From: Enterococcus sp. DIV2402
GTDB taxonomy: Bacteria > Bacillota > Bacilli > Lactobacillales > Enterococcaceae
Reading direction: 5' to 3'
Length of the DNA stretch: 64,000 bases
Assembly: GCF_017426705.2 (NCBI RefSeq)
Contig: NZ_CP147251.1
Span: forward strand, 124,001 to 188,000
Shown in pieces: positions 25,631-35,261 of the stretch. Every line of letters begins with the position of its first letter. Position 1 is the stretch's first letter. Position numbers and translations under genes: made by a program. A model generated the notes under the pieces. The model made no database searches. It was not told the origin of the DNA and was given only the letters and a program-made list of their open reading frames with translations.

Positions 25631-26239
25631 ATGTCAGTATCATTGAAAGTAAGTAAGAGAGAAGTTCGCCCCCGTTCTATTCGAAACAAATTACGTCACG
25701 AAGGAAAAATTCCGGCAATTGTAAATGGGTACAAAGTAGAAAGTACACCTATTTCCATTGATGCCAAAGAATTTGACCGTATTTTACGTACGCATGGATT
25801 AAACACTGTAATTACATTGGCTATTGACGGAAAAAATGTTAATACTTTGATCCAAGACTATTCGTCTGACACATTTACAGGTCAAGTGACACACGTTGCT
25901 TTCCTATCCGTTGACATGAAAGAAGAAACAGAAGTGGAAGCAGAAGTTGTTTTAGTTGGTGAAGCTGCTGGTGTCAAAGCTGGTGGTGTTCTAACTCAAA
26001 ATCTATATAGCGTGACTGTTTCTGCTACCCCTGATAAATTACCAGAAAATGTTGAAGTTGATGTTACTTCTTTAGAAATTGGTCAATCCATCACTGTTGA
26101 AGATATTCCAACTTCTGATGAATATACTATTGTAACAAATCCCGAAGAACAAATTGCGGCTGTGAATGAAGCTCAAATTGTAGAAGATGAAGAACCTGGT
26201 GAAGCTGCTGAACCAGAAGTTATCGGTGAAGAAGAATAA
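25631..26239 (+). CDS. rplY: 50S ribosomal protein L25 / general stress protein Ctc
   Basis: 202 residues, the long two-domain (TL5/Ctc) form. The N-terminal 5S rRNA-binding domain runs to about residue 95 (KREVRPRSIRNKLRHEGKIPAIVNGY), followed by a C-terminal beta domain and an acidic tail rich in E. AGGAGG lies ahead of the ATG at 25631. It has its own promoter, a long structured leader and a strong terminator, so it is a single-gene unit. Confidence 0.95.
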   Translation: MSVSLKVSKREVRPRSIRNKLRHEGKIPAIVNGYKVESTPISIDAKEFDRILRTHGLNTVITLAIDGKNVNTLIQDYSSDTFTGQVTHVAFLSVDMKEETEVEAEVVLVGEAAGVKAGGVLTQNLYSVTVSATPDKLPENVEVDVTSLEIGQSITVEDIPTSDEYTIVTNPEEQIAAVNEAQIVEDEEPGEAAEPEVIGEEE

Positions 26240-26245
26240 TAAAAA

Positions 26246-26330
26246 ATACCCTGTAAAGTCGAATGTACCGACCTCCAAAAATCTAACTTTTGGGGGTCAC
26301 TACACGAAACTTTACAGGGATTTTTTTATA
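26246..26330. terminator. Double-stem terminator after L25
   Basis: CCCTGTAAAGT pairs with ACTTTACAGGG and is followed by ATTTTTTT. An inner GACCTCCAAAA/TTTTGGGGGTC stem lies within. It also faces the convergent gcvH-like gene. Confidence 0.88.
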
Positions 26331-26664
26331 GTGCATCAAATTGTGCTACATCGACATCTTTCAAACTAATAATCCAAGCATTTAGCTCATCTTCATCATT
26401 TAATATATCCACATCTTCATCAATTTTTTCATTGACAGAAGAGACCACACCAGTTAATGGACTTAGGTATTCATTCACGGCTTTTTCGGCTTCAAGTTCA
26501 ACTAATGTATCCCCTTGCGCAAATGTTTGTCCTACTTTGGGAACAGAAGCAAACGTAATTTTTCCTAAATCATCTTGTGCTTCTTTTGTTAAACCGATGA
26601 CATATTCCACGCCATTAAATAATATCCATAAGTTATCTTTTTTCTTCAAGCATGTTTTTTCCAT
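26326..26664 (-). CDS. gcvH: GcvH-like lipoyl carrier protein
   Basis: About 112 residues with the lipoyl/H-protein fold; LVELEAEKAVNEYLSPLTG carries the lysine to be lipoylated. The ATG at 26664 follows the stop of the ArsC-like gene immediately (TAAA then ATG), with GGGAG nine bases upstream. No GcvT, GcvP or other glycine cleavage gene is present in the window. It may therefore act as a lipoyl relay or a stand-alone H-like protein, as in other Firmicutes. Co-transcribed with the ArsC/Spx-like gene and rodA. Confidence 0.83.
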   Translation of the reverse strand: MEKTCLKKKDNLWILFNGVEYVIGLTKEAQDDLGKITFASVPKVGQTFAQGDTLVELEAEKAVNEYLSPLTGVVSSVNEKIDEDVDILNDEDELNAWIISLKDVDVAQFDAL

Positions 26665-26665
26665 T

Positions 26666-27019
26666 TTAAAGGACTCCCTCATATTCGTTTTCCTTAAACC
26701 CATTCAATAAAAATTCACCATCTTTTACTAGAATAGGTCGTTTAATCAACATTCCATCAGATGCTAAAACCTGACTAGCTTCTTCTAGTGTAAAACTATC
26801 AATCTTATCTTTCAAGCCCAATTCACGATACTTCATGCCACTTGTGTTAAAAAAGCGACGCATCGGCAAATCACTAGCTTCCATCCACGCCTGTAATACT
26901 TTTGGCTCAGGAGGTTGCGTAATCATGTCGATTGTCTCAACAGTTTGTCCATGTGCTTCCAACCATTTTTTTGCGTCTCTACACGTACTACATTTTGGAT
27001 ACCAATATAATGTAAACAT
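26666..27019 (-). CDS. ArsC/Spx-like thioredoxin-fold protein
   Basis: 117 residues. The CxxC motif is in YPKCSTCRDAKKWL near the N-terminus; LIKRPILVKDGEFLLNGF at the C-terminus is the ArsC/Spx/YffB signature. It may be a glutathione- or thioredoxin-dependent reductase or a Spx-type regulator. The sequence looks more like the YffB/arsenate reductase-like branch than Spx itself. It begins directly after the rodA stop codon and overlaps nothing. Confidence 0.8.
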   Translation of the reverse strand: MFTLYWYPKCSTCRDAKKWLEAHGQTVETIDMITQPPEPKVLQAWMEASDLPMRRFFNTSGMKYRELGLKDKIDSFTLEEASQVLASDGMLIKRPILVKDGEFLLNGFKENEYEGVL

Positions 27020-28243
27020 CTATCTTTTGCTCCTTCTACTACCTCTTTTAAGTGTTTCTGACTCTTGGTCAACAGAATGATAACGCATGGATAAAATCAA
27101 ACCAATGCCAATCATGTTACTTAACAATGCTGAACCACCTTGACTAATAAATGGCAATGGAATCCCAGTTAACGGTAACAAGCCAATGTTTGCACCGATA
27201 TTTTCAAACACATGGAATAAAATCATCATAATAATTCCAGTTGCAATATAGGTATAAAACTCATTGTTCGTATCAAAACAAACCCGAATCATGCGATAAA
27301 TTAAAATGAAATATAATAAAATCACAAAAGTACTACCTACAAAACCAAAATTCTCACCAATTACTGAAAAGATCATATCCGATTCACGAACAGGGACATA
27401 GACATCACTGACATTAAAACCTTTCCCAAACATACCACCGGAACCAATCGCCATAATTGCTTTAGCTACTTGCCCAGAACTTCCTTGAACGTCATGAAAA
27501 GGATCTAGCCAGGCATCAATTCGCTTGAATTGGTATTCCGAGAATAAGCCAATATTTTCTAAAAACGCTCGTCCACCATCTGTAAGAACTAAAAAAATTG
27601 TGCCGGCACCAATAACCACAAACGTTGCAATGACTGGAACCACAATCTTCCAGGAAATCCCAGACATCAAAAAGATTCCGCCAAAAATAGCTAAAAAGAC
27701 TAACATCGTCCCAAAGTCTTCTTGTAATAAAACTAAAATAATAACTGGTAACGTCACAGCTAACATTTTACCAATCAACAGTCCATCTGTCTGTAACGTT
27801 CGCTCACGATAACTCCCATTGTGCTTGGTAACAACCAAAGCCAACATCATAATCATCGCAATTTTCATTAACTCGGCTGGTTGTACAGTAAAGGCTCCAA
27901 AGCTAAACCAGTTACGAGAACCAGTAAACGCCGCAATATCTGGATCATAAAAACGAACCAATAGCGCCATGATTACGAGTCCTAAACCATAAATATACGG
28001 CGTTAATAGCCATAACATTCTAGAACTAATTCGCATGATAATAGCGACTGCAATAACCCCAAACACATACCAAACACCTTGCTTTAGAACGCCTTTAATT
28101 GGATTAGCAGATTCTGCTAAATTATGACTATGAAACAATGCAACATATAATGACGCTAATCCCACTAAGCATAAAAGAAAAACAGGTAAAATTACCCCAT
28201 AATCAATTCGGTTATCATTTCTAAACACATTCTTTTTTTCCAT
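27020..28243 (-). CDS. rodA: RodA/FtsW family peptidoglycan glycosyltransferase (SEDS)
   Basis: 407 residues with about ten transmembrane helices. Conserved SEDS stretches include FTVQPAELMKIAMI, LLQEDFGTMLVFL, ESDMIFSVIGENFGF and LTGIPLPFISQGGSALLSN. The family polymerises glycan strands for cell elongation or division. In enterococci a rodA copy sits in this setting, but FtsW cannot be excluded on sequence alone. The ribosome site is weak (AAAGAGAG). The downstream ArsC-like and GcvH-like genes are tightly linked. Confidence 0.88.
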   Translation of the reverse strand: MEKKNVFRNDNRIDYGVILPVFLLCLVGLASLYVALFHSHNLAESANPIKGVLKQGVWYVFGVIAVAIIMRISSRMLWLLTPYIYGLGLVIMALLVRFYDPDIAAFTGSRNWFSFGAFTVQPAELMKIAMIMMLALVVTKHNGSYRERTLQTDGLLIGKMLAVTLPVIILVLLQEDFGTMLVFLAIFGGIFLMSGISWKIVVPVIATFVVIGAGTIFLVLTDGGRAFLENIGLFSEYQFKRIDAWLDPFHDVQGSSGQVAKAIMAIGSGGMFGKGFNVSDVYVPVRESDMIFSVIGENFGFVGSTFVILLYFILIYRMIRVCFDTNNEFYTYIATGIIMMILFHVFENIGANIGLLPLTGIPLPFISQGGSALLSNMIGIGLILSMRYHSVDQESETLKRGSRRSKR

Positions 28244-28452
28244 CGGCTCTCTCTTTCCCTAAAAATACTCTTCTCATTATAGATGGAATCATTTAGAATT
28301 GAAAGTCTTCCGCTGAGACATTCAAAAAAATTTTAGAAATACTCACTTTAGAGCAATTTATAAATTTTTTATCGTGTTCATTTTTTTTGTAAGACAGTTA
28401 TTTCTGTATCAACGCTTCTTTGAATATGATTTATTTTTATGATTGACTCGAT

Positions 28453-28497
28453 AAAAAACGCTAATAAAAACCACGACGGCTTTACATCAGCGTTAAT
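28453..28497 (-). terminator. Terminator after tRNA-Thr
   Basis: Minus strand: AACGCT pairs with AGCGTT across a long loop, followed by a run of Ts. Confidence 0.6.
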
Positions 28498-28503
28498 TAC
28501 TTA

Positions 28504-28576
28504 TGCCAGCTGCAGGGATCGAACCTGTGACCTACGCGTTACGAGTGCGTTGCTCTACCAACTGAGCTAAGCTGGC
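28504..28576 (-). tRNA. tRNA-Thr (CGU)
   Basis: The 73-nt cloverleaf has acceptor stem GCCAGCT paired with AGCTGGC. The D-arm is TAGCTCAGTTGGTAGAGCA, the anticodon loop CTCGTAA gives anticodon CGU (codon ACG), and the T-arm contains GGTTCGATCC. The discriminator base is A. CCA is not encoded. The remaining 28244-28453 and 28577-28650 hold nothing I can assign. Confidence 0.95.
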
Positions 28577-28702
28577 GAAAATACACAAGTATTATAGTTA
28601 AAAATCTTTTTTTTGTAAAGTGAAATTCTTTTATAATCCTGTTGTCTGAAAATTTCCAAAAAATGTGTTACAATTTAATACAGAAAGGGAGGTTTTTTAA
28701 AT

Positions 28703-28939
28703 ATGTCAACATTTGGTAAATTTGAAACAACTGTCGTCCCATCCGAATTTGGTGAAATGTTTACCGTAGATACTCCGGTAGCATTCAAAATTCACGATCA
28801 AGTAGAAACAGGTACTGTCACTAAACAGCTAAAAAACTCAGCCGTTATTGAAATTAATGAAACTGCTGACAATAAACAGCTCATGTCCAAAAGTAATGGC
28901 GTTATCATTATTAACTATAAACATATGAAGAAAATATAA
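28703..28939 (+). CDS. DUF2187-like small protein
   Basis: 78 residues; VAFKIHDQVETGTVTKQLKNSAVIEI resembles the KOW-like beta-barrel of the YkvS/DUF2187 family. The function of the family is unknown. RBS GGGAGG precedes the ATG. An extended -10 (TGTTACAAT, at 28666-28674) lies just upstream. A terminator follows, so it is monocistronic. Confidence 0.75.
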   Translation: MSTFGKFETTVVPSEFGEMFTVDTPVAFKIHDQVETGTVTKQLKNSAVIEINETADNKQLMSKSNGVIIINYKHMKKI

Positions 28940-28940
28940 T

Positions 28941-28976
28941 AAAAACCGATTGGAAAAATCCCAATCGGTTTTTATT
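28941..28976. terminator. Terminator between the DUF2187-like gene and upp
   Basis: AAAAACCGATTGG pairs with CCAATCGGTTTTT, serving both convergent genes. Confidence 0.9.
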
Positions 28977-29605
28977 TATTTTGTACCGAATAAACGGTCA
29001 CCCGCATCGCCTAAACCAGGAACGATATAGCCATGATCATTTAAATGATCATCTAATGCAGCTGTATAGATGTCTACATCTGGATGCGCTTCTTGTAACA
29101 CTTTCACACCTTCTGGAGCAGCAACTAAACAAACAAATTTGATGTTTGAAGCACCACGTTTTTTCAATAAATCAATTGCCATGATCGCTGAACCACCTGT
29201 TGCTAACATCGGGTCAACCACTAATAATTGACGGCTATCAATATCTTCTGGTAATTTTACGAAATATTCATGTGGTTCTAGTGTTTCTTCATCACGATAC
29301 ACACCAACGTGACCTACTTTTGCTGCTGGAATCAATTGTAAGATACCATCAACCATTCCTAAACCAGCACGTAGAATTGGAATAATTGCTACTTTTTTAC
29401 CTGCTAAAGTTTTTTGTGTTGTTTTCGTAATCGGAGTTTCGATAACGACGTCTTCTACTGGCATGTCACGTGAAATTTCGTACGCCATTAACATCGCAAT
29501 TTCATCAACAACCTCACGAAATACTTTTGTTCCACAATTTTTATCACGAATAATTGATACTTTATGTTGGATCAACGGATGATCGATTACTTGAAATTTG
29601 CCCAT
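28976..29605 (-). CDS. upp: Uracil phosphoribosyltransferase
   Basis: 209 residues, the normal length. It makes UMP from uracil and PRPP. The PRPP-binding loop is [12 protein letters not shown]; the C-terminal [24 protein letters not shown] closes the uracil site. AAAGGAG lies upstream of the ATG at 29605. It follows glyA in the usual enterococcal order, after glyA's terminator and with its own promoter. Confidence 0.96.
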   Translation of the reverse strand: MGKFQVIDHPLIQHKVSIIRDKNCGTKVFREVVDEIAMLMAYEISRDMPVEDVVIETPITKTTQKTLAGKKVAIIPILRAGLGMVDGILQLIPAAKVGHVGVYRDEETLEPHEYFVKLPEDIDSRQLLVVDPMLATGGSAIMAIDLLKKRGASNIKFVCLVAAPEGVKVLQEAHPDVDIYTAALDDHLNDHGYIVPGLGDAGDRLFGTK

Positions 29606-29633
29606 TGTCAGCTCTCCTTTAGAGTTTTCTTTT

Positions 29634-29662
29634 ATTGTAATTCAAATCAAAATTTCGCACAA
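29634..29662 (-). promoter_or_regulatory. Promoter of upp
   Basis: Minus strand: TTGTGC and TACAAT with a 17-base spacer, about 30 bp upstream of the start codon. No PyrR-type anti-terminator was recognised in 29606-29835. Confidence 0.5.
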
Positions 29663-29835
29663 CATATCTTGTGTCAATTCACGTTATTTTTTTGAAATAT
29701 CCATCTTTTATTCCTTTTTGATAAGAATTAGTGTTTATTTCAACTTTGGATAAATCTAGGCAAGGTTTTAGTTAATCGGAGTTACTTGCATCCTGATAAA
29801 TAACAAGCTTTCTTTTTTCTTGATTTTACTGTAAC

Positions 29836-29876
29836 AAAAAAAGGAATTCTCATTAGCTAGAGAATCCCTTTTGTTA
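29836..29876 (-). terminator. Terminator after glyA
   Basis: Minus strand: GGGATTCTC pairs with GAGAATTCC, followed by TTTTTTTG. Confidence 0.88.
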
Positions 29877-31127
29877 TTACTTCGCGTACAAAGGATGTGC
29901 ATCTGTTAAAGCACGAACTTCTTCTTTCACTTGTGCATGAACAGCTTCATCGTCTTTATTTTCTAATACTTTCACGATTAGTTTAGCAACAGCTGCTGAA
30001 CCTTCCTCGTCAAAACCACGACTTGTAATTGCTGGTGTTCCTACACGAATACCACTTGTTTTGAAAGGACTTAATGTTTCAAATGGAATAGAGTTTTTGT
30101 TGACAGTGATATTGACAGTATCTAATAATTTCTCAGCATCTTTTCCGGTCATATCAAAACCAGTTACATCAATTAGTAATAAATGGTTATCAGTTGAACC
30201 AGAAATTAGACGAGCTTTTGCTGAATCATTGAAGACTTCTGCCATCGCTTTGGCATTTTTGATGACTTGGCTTGCATAGTCTTTAAAGCTTGGGTCTAAA
30301 GCTTCTTTAAATGAAATAGCTTTACCAGCAATCACGTGTTCTAATGGACCACCTTGGATACCTGGAAAGACATTGCTGTTAATTTTTTTCGCTAAAGCTT
30401 CGTCATTCGTTAAGACTAAACCACCACGAGGCCCGCGTAATGTTTTATGCGTTGTCGTTGTGGTAATATCAGCATAAGGTACTGGGCTTGGATGTAAGCC
30501 AGCTGCTACTAAACCAGCAATATGAGCCATATCAACCATTAATTTTGCGCCAACTTCATCAGCGATTTCTTTAAATTTAGAAAAATCAATCGTACGAGAA
30601 TATGCGCTAGCACCAGCAACGATTAATTTTGGTTGATGTTCTTTTGCTAATTCAAGAACGACATCATAATCAATTAATTCTGTTTCTTTATCGACACCAT
30701 AACTTACAAAGTTATATGTTTTACCACTAAAGTTAACTGGTGAACCATGTGTTAAATGTCCGCCTGCAGATAAATCCATACCTAAAACAGTATCGCCTGC
30801 TTCAATTAAAGCTAAATACGCAGCTGTGTTAGCTTGGGAACCTGAATGAGGTTGTACGTTTGCAAATTCCGCACCAAAAATTTCTTTCGCACGATCGATT
30901 GCTAAACTTTCAATGACATCTACGAATTCACAACCACCATAATAACGACGGCCTGGATAACCTTCTGCATATTTATTTGTTAAGATACTACCTTGCGCAG
31001 CCATAACACCTTCAGAAACAATATTTTCAGAAGCAATTAATTCTAAATTGTTTTGTTGACGCTCAGCCTCATTTTCAATCGCTGTCCATAAATCTTTATC
31101 AAACTCTTTATAATCCATTCTACACAT
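29877..31127 (-). CDS. glyA: Serine hydroxymethyltransferase
   Basis: 416 residues. Interconverts serine and glycine with tetrahydrofolate. The PLP lysine is in [28 protein letters not shown] and [10 protein letters not shown] are also diagnostic. The first ATG (31127) lies four bases after AAAGGGG; homologues usually begin at the second one (31118, MDYKEFD), thirteen bases away. I keep the longer form but cannot decide. It is flanked by terminators on both sides. Confidence 0.95.
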   Translation of the reverse strand: MCRMDYKEFDKDLWTAIENEAERQQNNLELIASENIVSEGVMAAQGSILTNKYAEGYPGRRYYGGCEFVDVIESLAIDRAKEIFGAEFANVQPHSGSQANTAAYLALIEAGDTVLGMDLSAGGHLTHGSPVNFSGKTYNFVSYGVDKETELIDYDVVLELAKEHQPKLIVAGASAYSRTIDFSKFKEIADEVGAKLMVDMAHIAGLVAAGLHPSPVPYADITTTTTHKTLRGPRGGLVLTNDEALAKKINSNVFPGIQGGPLEHVIAGKAISFKEALDPSFKDYASQVIKNAKAMAEVFNDSAKARLISGSTDNHLLLIDVTGFDMTGKDAEKLLDTVNITVNKNSIPFETLSPFKTSGIRVGTPAITSRGFDEEGSAAVAKLIVKVLENKDDEAVHAQVKEEVRALTDAHPLYAK

Positions 31128-31249
31128 AACACCCCTTTACTAAGATGTTAGCATTGTAACATAATCGCGCACATAAATCTCCAAAAAAATCTAAAAAGGC
31201 GATTCATTTTGTCTATTTCAAATTAAAAACGGTTTAAAAACGAACAATA

Positions 31250-31294
31250 AAAAGAAATACATCTTTTATCGTTAGAAAAAAGATGCATTTCTTG
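31250..31294 (-). terminator. Terminator after tsaC/sua5
   Basis: Minus strand: AAGAAATGCATCTTTT pairs with AAAAGATGTATTTCTT, followed by TTTATT. Confidence 0.82.
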
Positions 31295-31299
31295 CTCAT

Positions 31300-32322
31300 T
31301 TATTCAAAATATTGTTGGTCTGCCGCTTTTTTTAGGCGATTCATGTACGCTACGCCTAAATCTTTTTCAGGAAATGTCGCCACGTAAATCACATCTAATT
31401 TTGGATTAGTTTCATCTAAGGCCCGTAATCCTGCAAATAGCCCTTTTGTGGCTGCTTCCACGCTATCATCAGCATACGTAAAAACCGTCGTTACGTTTTG
31501 TTGCACTTGGTTTACAATAGTAGGTCCTGCCATAACGCCGACTTTCAATGCTTGTTGTCTAGCAGCTGCTATGGCTTTTTCCCAATCGTTTTCGCGAATC
31601 ATCATAACTCTTGTATCGGGTGAATAGTGTTTATATTTCATACCTGGTGATTTTGGTGCTTCTGATTCTTTAATCAAATGTTTATCAACAGCAATCTCGA
31701 TGCCTAAGTCTTGTTCTAGTTGTTCCTTTGTAATTGCTCCTGGACGCAAAATCATTGGTGGTTGGTTGGGATCACTAATATCTAAAACAGTTGATTCCAC
31801 CCCAATCGCTGTTGAACCATCTTCTAAAATCCCTTCAATTTTCCCATTTAAATCGTGATAAACATGCTCACTACTAGTCGGACTCGGTTTTCCCGAGGTA
31901 TTTGCACTAGGTCCAACTAAAGGTAAACCCGATGCATTCAACAAAGCTAACGTTTTGTCGTTATTAGGCATACGAAACGAAACGGTTGATAGTCCAGCTG
32001 ATACCACTGCTGGAAAAGCATCTTTTTTCGTTTGGCATACTAATGTTAAAGGACCTGGCCAATATTTTTCTGTTAATTGTTCTGCTAAGGGATGAATGTT
32101 ATCTACATAGGTTTTTACTTGATTAAATCCTGTAATATGTACAATCAAGGGATTATCTGTTGGTCTACCTTTCACTGCAAAAACTCGCTTTACTGCCTTT
32201 TCGGATAAAGCATTCGCACCTAGTCCATAGACTGTTTCGGTTGGAAATGCCACTAAACCATCTGCTTTTAAAATAGCTACTGCCGTGTTCAATTCTTCTT
32301 CATTCAATCGTTTGGTTTCCAA
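31300..32322 (-). CDS. tsaC: Threonylcarbamoyl-AMP synthase (Sua5 long form)
   Basis: About 340 residues. It makes threonylcarbamoyl-AMP for tRNA t6A modification. The N-terminal YrdC domain (VAFPTETVYGLGANA, KGRPTDNPL, GPSANTSGKPSPT) spans to about residue 190, and a C-terminal Sua5 domain follows the linker SPGMKYKHYSP. Start choice is difficult: TTG at 32322 has AAAGGG eleven bases upstream; GTG at 32334 has no spacing to any ribosome site. It is in the tdk-prfA-prmC run but separated from prmC by a 180-bp gap rich in DnaA-box-like sequences. Confidence 0.9.
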   Translation of the reverse strand: METKRLNEEELNTAVAILKADGLVAFPTETVYGLGANALSEKAVKRVFAVKGRPTDNPLIVHITGFNQVKTYVDNIHPLAEQLTEKYWPGPLTLVCQTKKDAFPAVVSAGLSTVSFRMPNNDKTLALLNASGLPLVGPSANTSGKPSPTSSEHVYHDLNGKIEGILEDGSTAIGVESTVLDISDPNQPPMILRPGAITKEQLEQDLGIEIAVDKHLIKESEAPKSPGMKYKHYSPDTRVMMIRENDWEKAIAAARQQALKVGVMAGPTIVNQVQQNVTTVFTYADDSVEAATKGLFAGLRALDETNPKLDVIYVATFPEKDLGVAYMNRLKKAADQQYFE

Positions 32323-32324
32323 AG

Positions 32325-32523
32325 TTATCCACACCCTTTCAATCTTTTTTTATTGAGTTATCAACAATTCTATATAGTTATACACATTCTGTGGAAAACT
32401 CTACTATTTATCATCTATTTGTCACTCAGCATTTCTCTCGGTAGTTACCTTGGTAGGAATATAGCTACTTTTAAAGGATTTGATTACCAATCTTAGTTAT
32501 CCACAATCTTGTGGATAACTAAG
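32325..32523. promoter_or_regulatory. Cluster of DnaA-box-like 9-mers
   Basis: TTATCCACA occurs at 32325-32333 and 32497-32505, and its complement TGTGGATAA at 32510-32518. Single-mismatch versions lie at 32358 (TTATCAACA), 32378 (TTATACACA) and 32390 (TGTGGAAAA). The last pair forms a perfect 15-bp inverted repeat with a 2-bp centre (32492-32523) that includes the prmC stop. No T run follows, so it is not a terminator. Confidence 0.6.
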
Positions 32524-33349
32524 AAACAAAAACCATTCGATCTTGTCCTGCCAAGTCTTTTTTAATTTCAATTACTTTATCAGGAAACGCTTCTTGAAAT
32601 AATTTTTTAACTGCTTCTCCTTGTTGAAAGCCAATTTCTAAAAAAATCTTCCCGTGAGGTTGTAATTTCATTTTTGCTTGCTGAGCTAACTTTTCATACA
32701 TAGCTAACCCATTGTTTGAAGCAAACAATGCTGTTTTGGGCTCAAACAAACGAACACTCTCATCCATCAATGACCATTCAGCTTGACTGATATACGGTGG
32801 ATTGGAAATTAACACATCAATTGGCTGCGAAATCGGCTCCAAGGTATCACCGAGGTAAAAATCTACCTCTGTTGTTAACGCTCGACTGTTTTTTTGAGCT
32901 ATTTCTAAGGCAGAAACAGAAATATCCACTGCCATAACTTGCCAGTTTGGACGCTCGGCTTTTAATGTAATAGCAATTGCACCGGTTCCTGTTCCCACAT
33001 CTACCACCGTTAAAGGTTCAGAAGAATTTTTTTCTAAACAAAGTGCCACTAATTCTTCCGTTTCGGGCCGAGGAATTAATGTATCTGTGGTTACTTGGAA
33101 TCTGCGACCATAAAATTCTTCGTAACCAATTAAATACTGTGGAGGATGATTGGCTAATAAAGCAGCTAAGTCGCTTTGTAGTTGTTGTTCTTCTGCGAAA
33201 GAGATTTCTTTTCGCATGTTTAACAGCCAATCCGTTTTCGTCCAATGTTTTCTTGCTAAAAAGACGTATTGAATCGCATAGCCTTCTTTACCTTGTTCTT
33301 CTAAAAAAGAAGAAGCCCATGACAGGACTTCTTGATAAGTTTTAGCCAT
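32519..33349 (-). CDS. prmC: Release factor glutamine N5-methyltransferase
   Basis: 276 residues. It methylates the GGQ glutamine of RF1/RF2. The SAM-binding [13 protein letters not shown] and the catalytic NPPY ([10 protein letters not shown]) are clear, with the PrmC N-terminal helical domain before residue 80. The ATG at 33349 overlaps the end of prfA by 8 bp, so the two are coupled, matching their function. Confidence 0.95.
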   Translation of the reverse strand: MAKTYQEVLSWASSFLEEQGKEGYAIQYVFLARKHWTKTDWLLNMRKEISFAEEQQLQSDLAALLANHPPQYLIGYEEFYGRRFQVTTDTLIPRPETEELVALCLEKNSSEPLTVVDVGTGTGAIAITLKAERPNWQVMAVDISVSALEIAQKNSRALTTEVDFYLGDTLEPISQPIDVLISNPPYISQAEWSLMDESVRLFEPKTALFASNNGLAMYEKLAQQAKMKLQPHGKIFLEIGFQQGEAVKKLFQEAFPDKVIEIKKDLAGQDRMVFVS

Positions 33350-34415
33350 TTTGCAACTCTTCTAACTTCGATGTTTGATCATACATAATTAATGCGTCGA
33401 TGATTTCATCCATTTTACCTGCTAGAATTTGATCTAGTTTTTGAATAGTTAAGCCAATACGATGATCCGTTACTCGGTTTTGAGGGAAATTATAGGTACG
33501 AATTCGCTCTGAACGATCACCAGTTCCTACTGCTGATTTACGGTTCGCATCATATTCACTTTGCGCTTCTTGTTGGATTTGATCATACACGCGCGCACGT
33601 AAAACTTTCATTGCTTTCTCACGGTTTTTCAATTGTGAACGTTCATCTTGCATTGCCACCACAATTCCAGTTGGGATATGTGTTAAACGTACCGCAGAGG
33701 CCGTCTTATTGACGTGCTGACCACCAGCACCCGATGCATGATAAATATCCGTACGAATATCTTTATCCGCAAGATCGATTTCTACTTCTTCAGCTTCTGG
33801 CATCACAACAACTGTTGCTGTCGACGTATGAATACGTCCTTGAGATTCTGTTGAAGGCACACGTTGAACTCGATGAGCGCCACTTTCATATTTTAGTTTT
33901 GAGAATACATTATCGCCACTAATCATCATGATGACTTCTTTGTAGCCACCGATTCCGGTAACGTTTGCTTCTAGCACTTCCGTTTTCCAGCCTTGTGATT
34001 CAGCATAACGTTGATACATACTAAATAGATCTCCTGCAAACAATGCCGCTTCGTCTCCTCCAGCAGCACCCCGGATTTCCATAATAATATTTTTATCATC
34101 ATTTGGATCTTTTGGTAATAATAAGATTTTGATTCGTTCTTCAAGCTCTACTTTTTCTTTTTTCAGTTCAGAAAGCTCTTCTTTGGCTAATTCCGCCATT
34201 TCATCGTCCAAGTTTTCGCCTAACATTTCTTCTGCATCCGCAATTCCTGCGACAACATCTTTATAACGACGATAAACGTCAACTGTTTCACGTGTGCTAG
34301 CTTCTTCTTTAGACAGTTCCATGAAACGCTTGGTATCAGATACGACAGCTGGATCACTTAATAATTCGCCTAATTCTTCGTAACGGTCTTCAATTGCTTG
34401 TAACTGATCGTACAT
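33342..34415 (-). CDS. prfA: Peptide chain release factor 1
   Basis: 357 residues. It recognises UAA and UAG stop codons. The GGQ motif is in [18 protein letters not shown] and the PxT-like tripeptide region is [21 protein letters not shown] start at the ATG at 34415 (AAGGAGC seven bases upstream); the longer reading to 34466 runs into tdk. Lies between tdk and prmC in the standard Firmicutes order. Confidence 0.96.
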   Translation of the reverse strand: MYDQLQAIEDRYEELGELLSDPAVVSDTKRFMELSKEEASTRETVDVYRRYKDVVAGIADAEEMLGENLDDEMAELAKEELSELKKEKVELEERIKILLLPKDPNDDKNIIMEIRGAAGGDEAALFAGDLFSMYQRYAESQGWKTEVLEANVTGIGGYKEVIMMISGDNVFSKLKYESGAHRVQRVPSTESQGRIHTSTATVVVMPEAEEVEIDLADKDIRTDIYHASGAGGQHVNKTASAVRLTHIPTGIVVAMQDERSQLKNREKAMKVLRARVYDQIQQEAQSEYDANRKSAVGTGDRSERIRTYNFPQNRVTDHRIGLTIQKLDQILAGKMDEIIDALIMYDQTSKLEELQNG

Positions 34416-34432
34416 TTGTTTTGCTCCTTTGT

Positions 34433-35002
34433 TTAAATTTCTGGATGGAAGTAATGGTGACGACAAACTGGATAATAGGCTTCATTGCCACCAATTTGCA
34501 CTTGTGCACCTTCATAAACAGGCTTTCCATCAATATAATGTAAATTCATAATTGCTTTTTTGTGACAAAACCAGCAAATAGTTTTCATTTCTTCAATTTT
34601 GTCGGCATATAGCAATAAATATTTTGATCCTTCAAATAATTCATTACGAAAATCATTTTTCAGACCAAATGCCATGACAGGGATTCCTAATTCATCAACT
34701 ACACGGGTAAAAGAAAGAACATGCTCTTTCTTCAAAAATTGTGCTTCATCAATCAATACACAATAAGGAGTGTAGTCCAGTTCTTGAATGACAGAAAATA
34801 CATCTGTCTCATCAAAAATTGGAATAGCTTTCTCTTCTAGACCAATTCGACTAGAGACTTGTCCAATGCCCGAACGCGTATCTAATCCACTTGTCATCAA
34901 AACAACAGGTTTATTCTGTTCTTCATAGTTATGGGCAACTTTTAAAATCTCAATTGATTTTCCACTATTCATTGCGCCATATTTAAAAAATAATTGTGCC
35001 AT
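34433..35002 (-). CDS. tdk: Thymidine kinase
   Basis: 189 residues. Phosphorylates thymidine in salvage. The P-loop is YGAMNSGKS, the Walker B-like LIDEAQFL follows, and the zinc ligands appear as CWFCHKK and a C-terminal CRHH. The ATG at 35002 has GGAGG seven or eight bases upstream; the longer reading is not conserved. First gene of the tdk-prfA-prmC transcript. Confidence 0.96.
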   Translation of the reverse strand: MAQLFFKYGAMNSGKSIEILKVAHNYEEQNKPVVLMTSGLDTRSGIGQVSSRIGLEEKAIPIFDETDVFSVIQELDYTPYCVLIDEAQFLKKEHVLSFTRVVDELGIPVMAFGLKNDFRNELFEGSKYLLLYADKIEEMKTICWFCHKKAIMNLHYIDGKPVYEGAQVQIGGNEAYYPVCRHHYFHPEI

Positions 35003-35196
35003 GTGGTCATCCTCCGTTTGTTCCTTTGCTAGTATACTTGAAAATGACAATTTTTTACAGCTTTAAATATCTTCTTTCTTCGATTTTTATACAAAAAAAA
35101 TGGAATTCAACAACTAACTTTTCAATTTTAAATAACATTGACTTGAATTTCACAATTAAATGCATGAATTTTTTCCTATAAAACCCAAAATACCAT

Positions 35197-35225
35197 TTGG
35201 CAACGTTTTCCTTTTGTGATACAAT
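35197..35225 (+). promoter_or_regulatory. Promoter of the flavoprotein lipoprotein gene
   Basis: TTGGCA and TACAAT with a 17-base spacer, 37 bp upstream of the start codon. The rest of 35003-35196 is AT-rich with nothing assigned. Confidence 0.65.
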
Positions 35226-35261
35226 GTGAATAAATTAACAATTAAATTTTAGGAGGATATT

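Noticed and set aside
32325..32523. Replication origin
   Set aside because: DnaA-box-like sequences are present, but no dnaA, dnaN or AT-rich unwinding repeats accompany them, and coding genes flank tightly.
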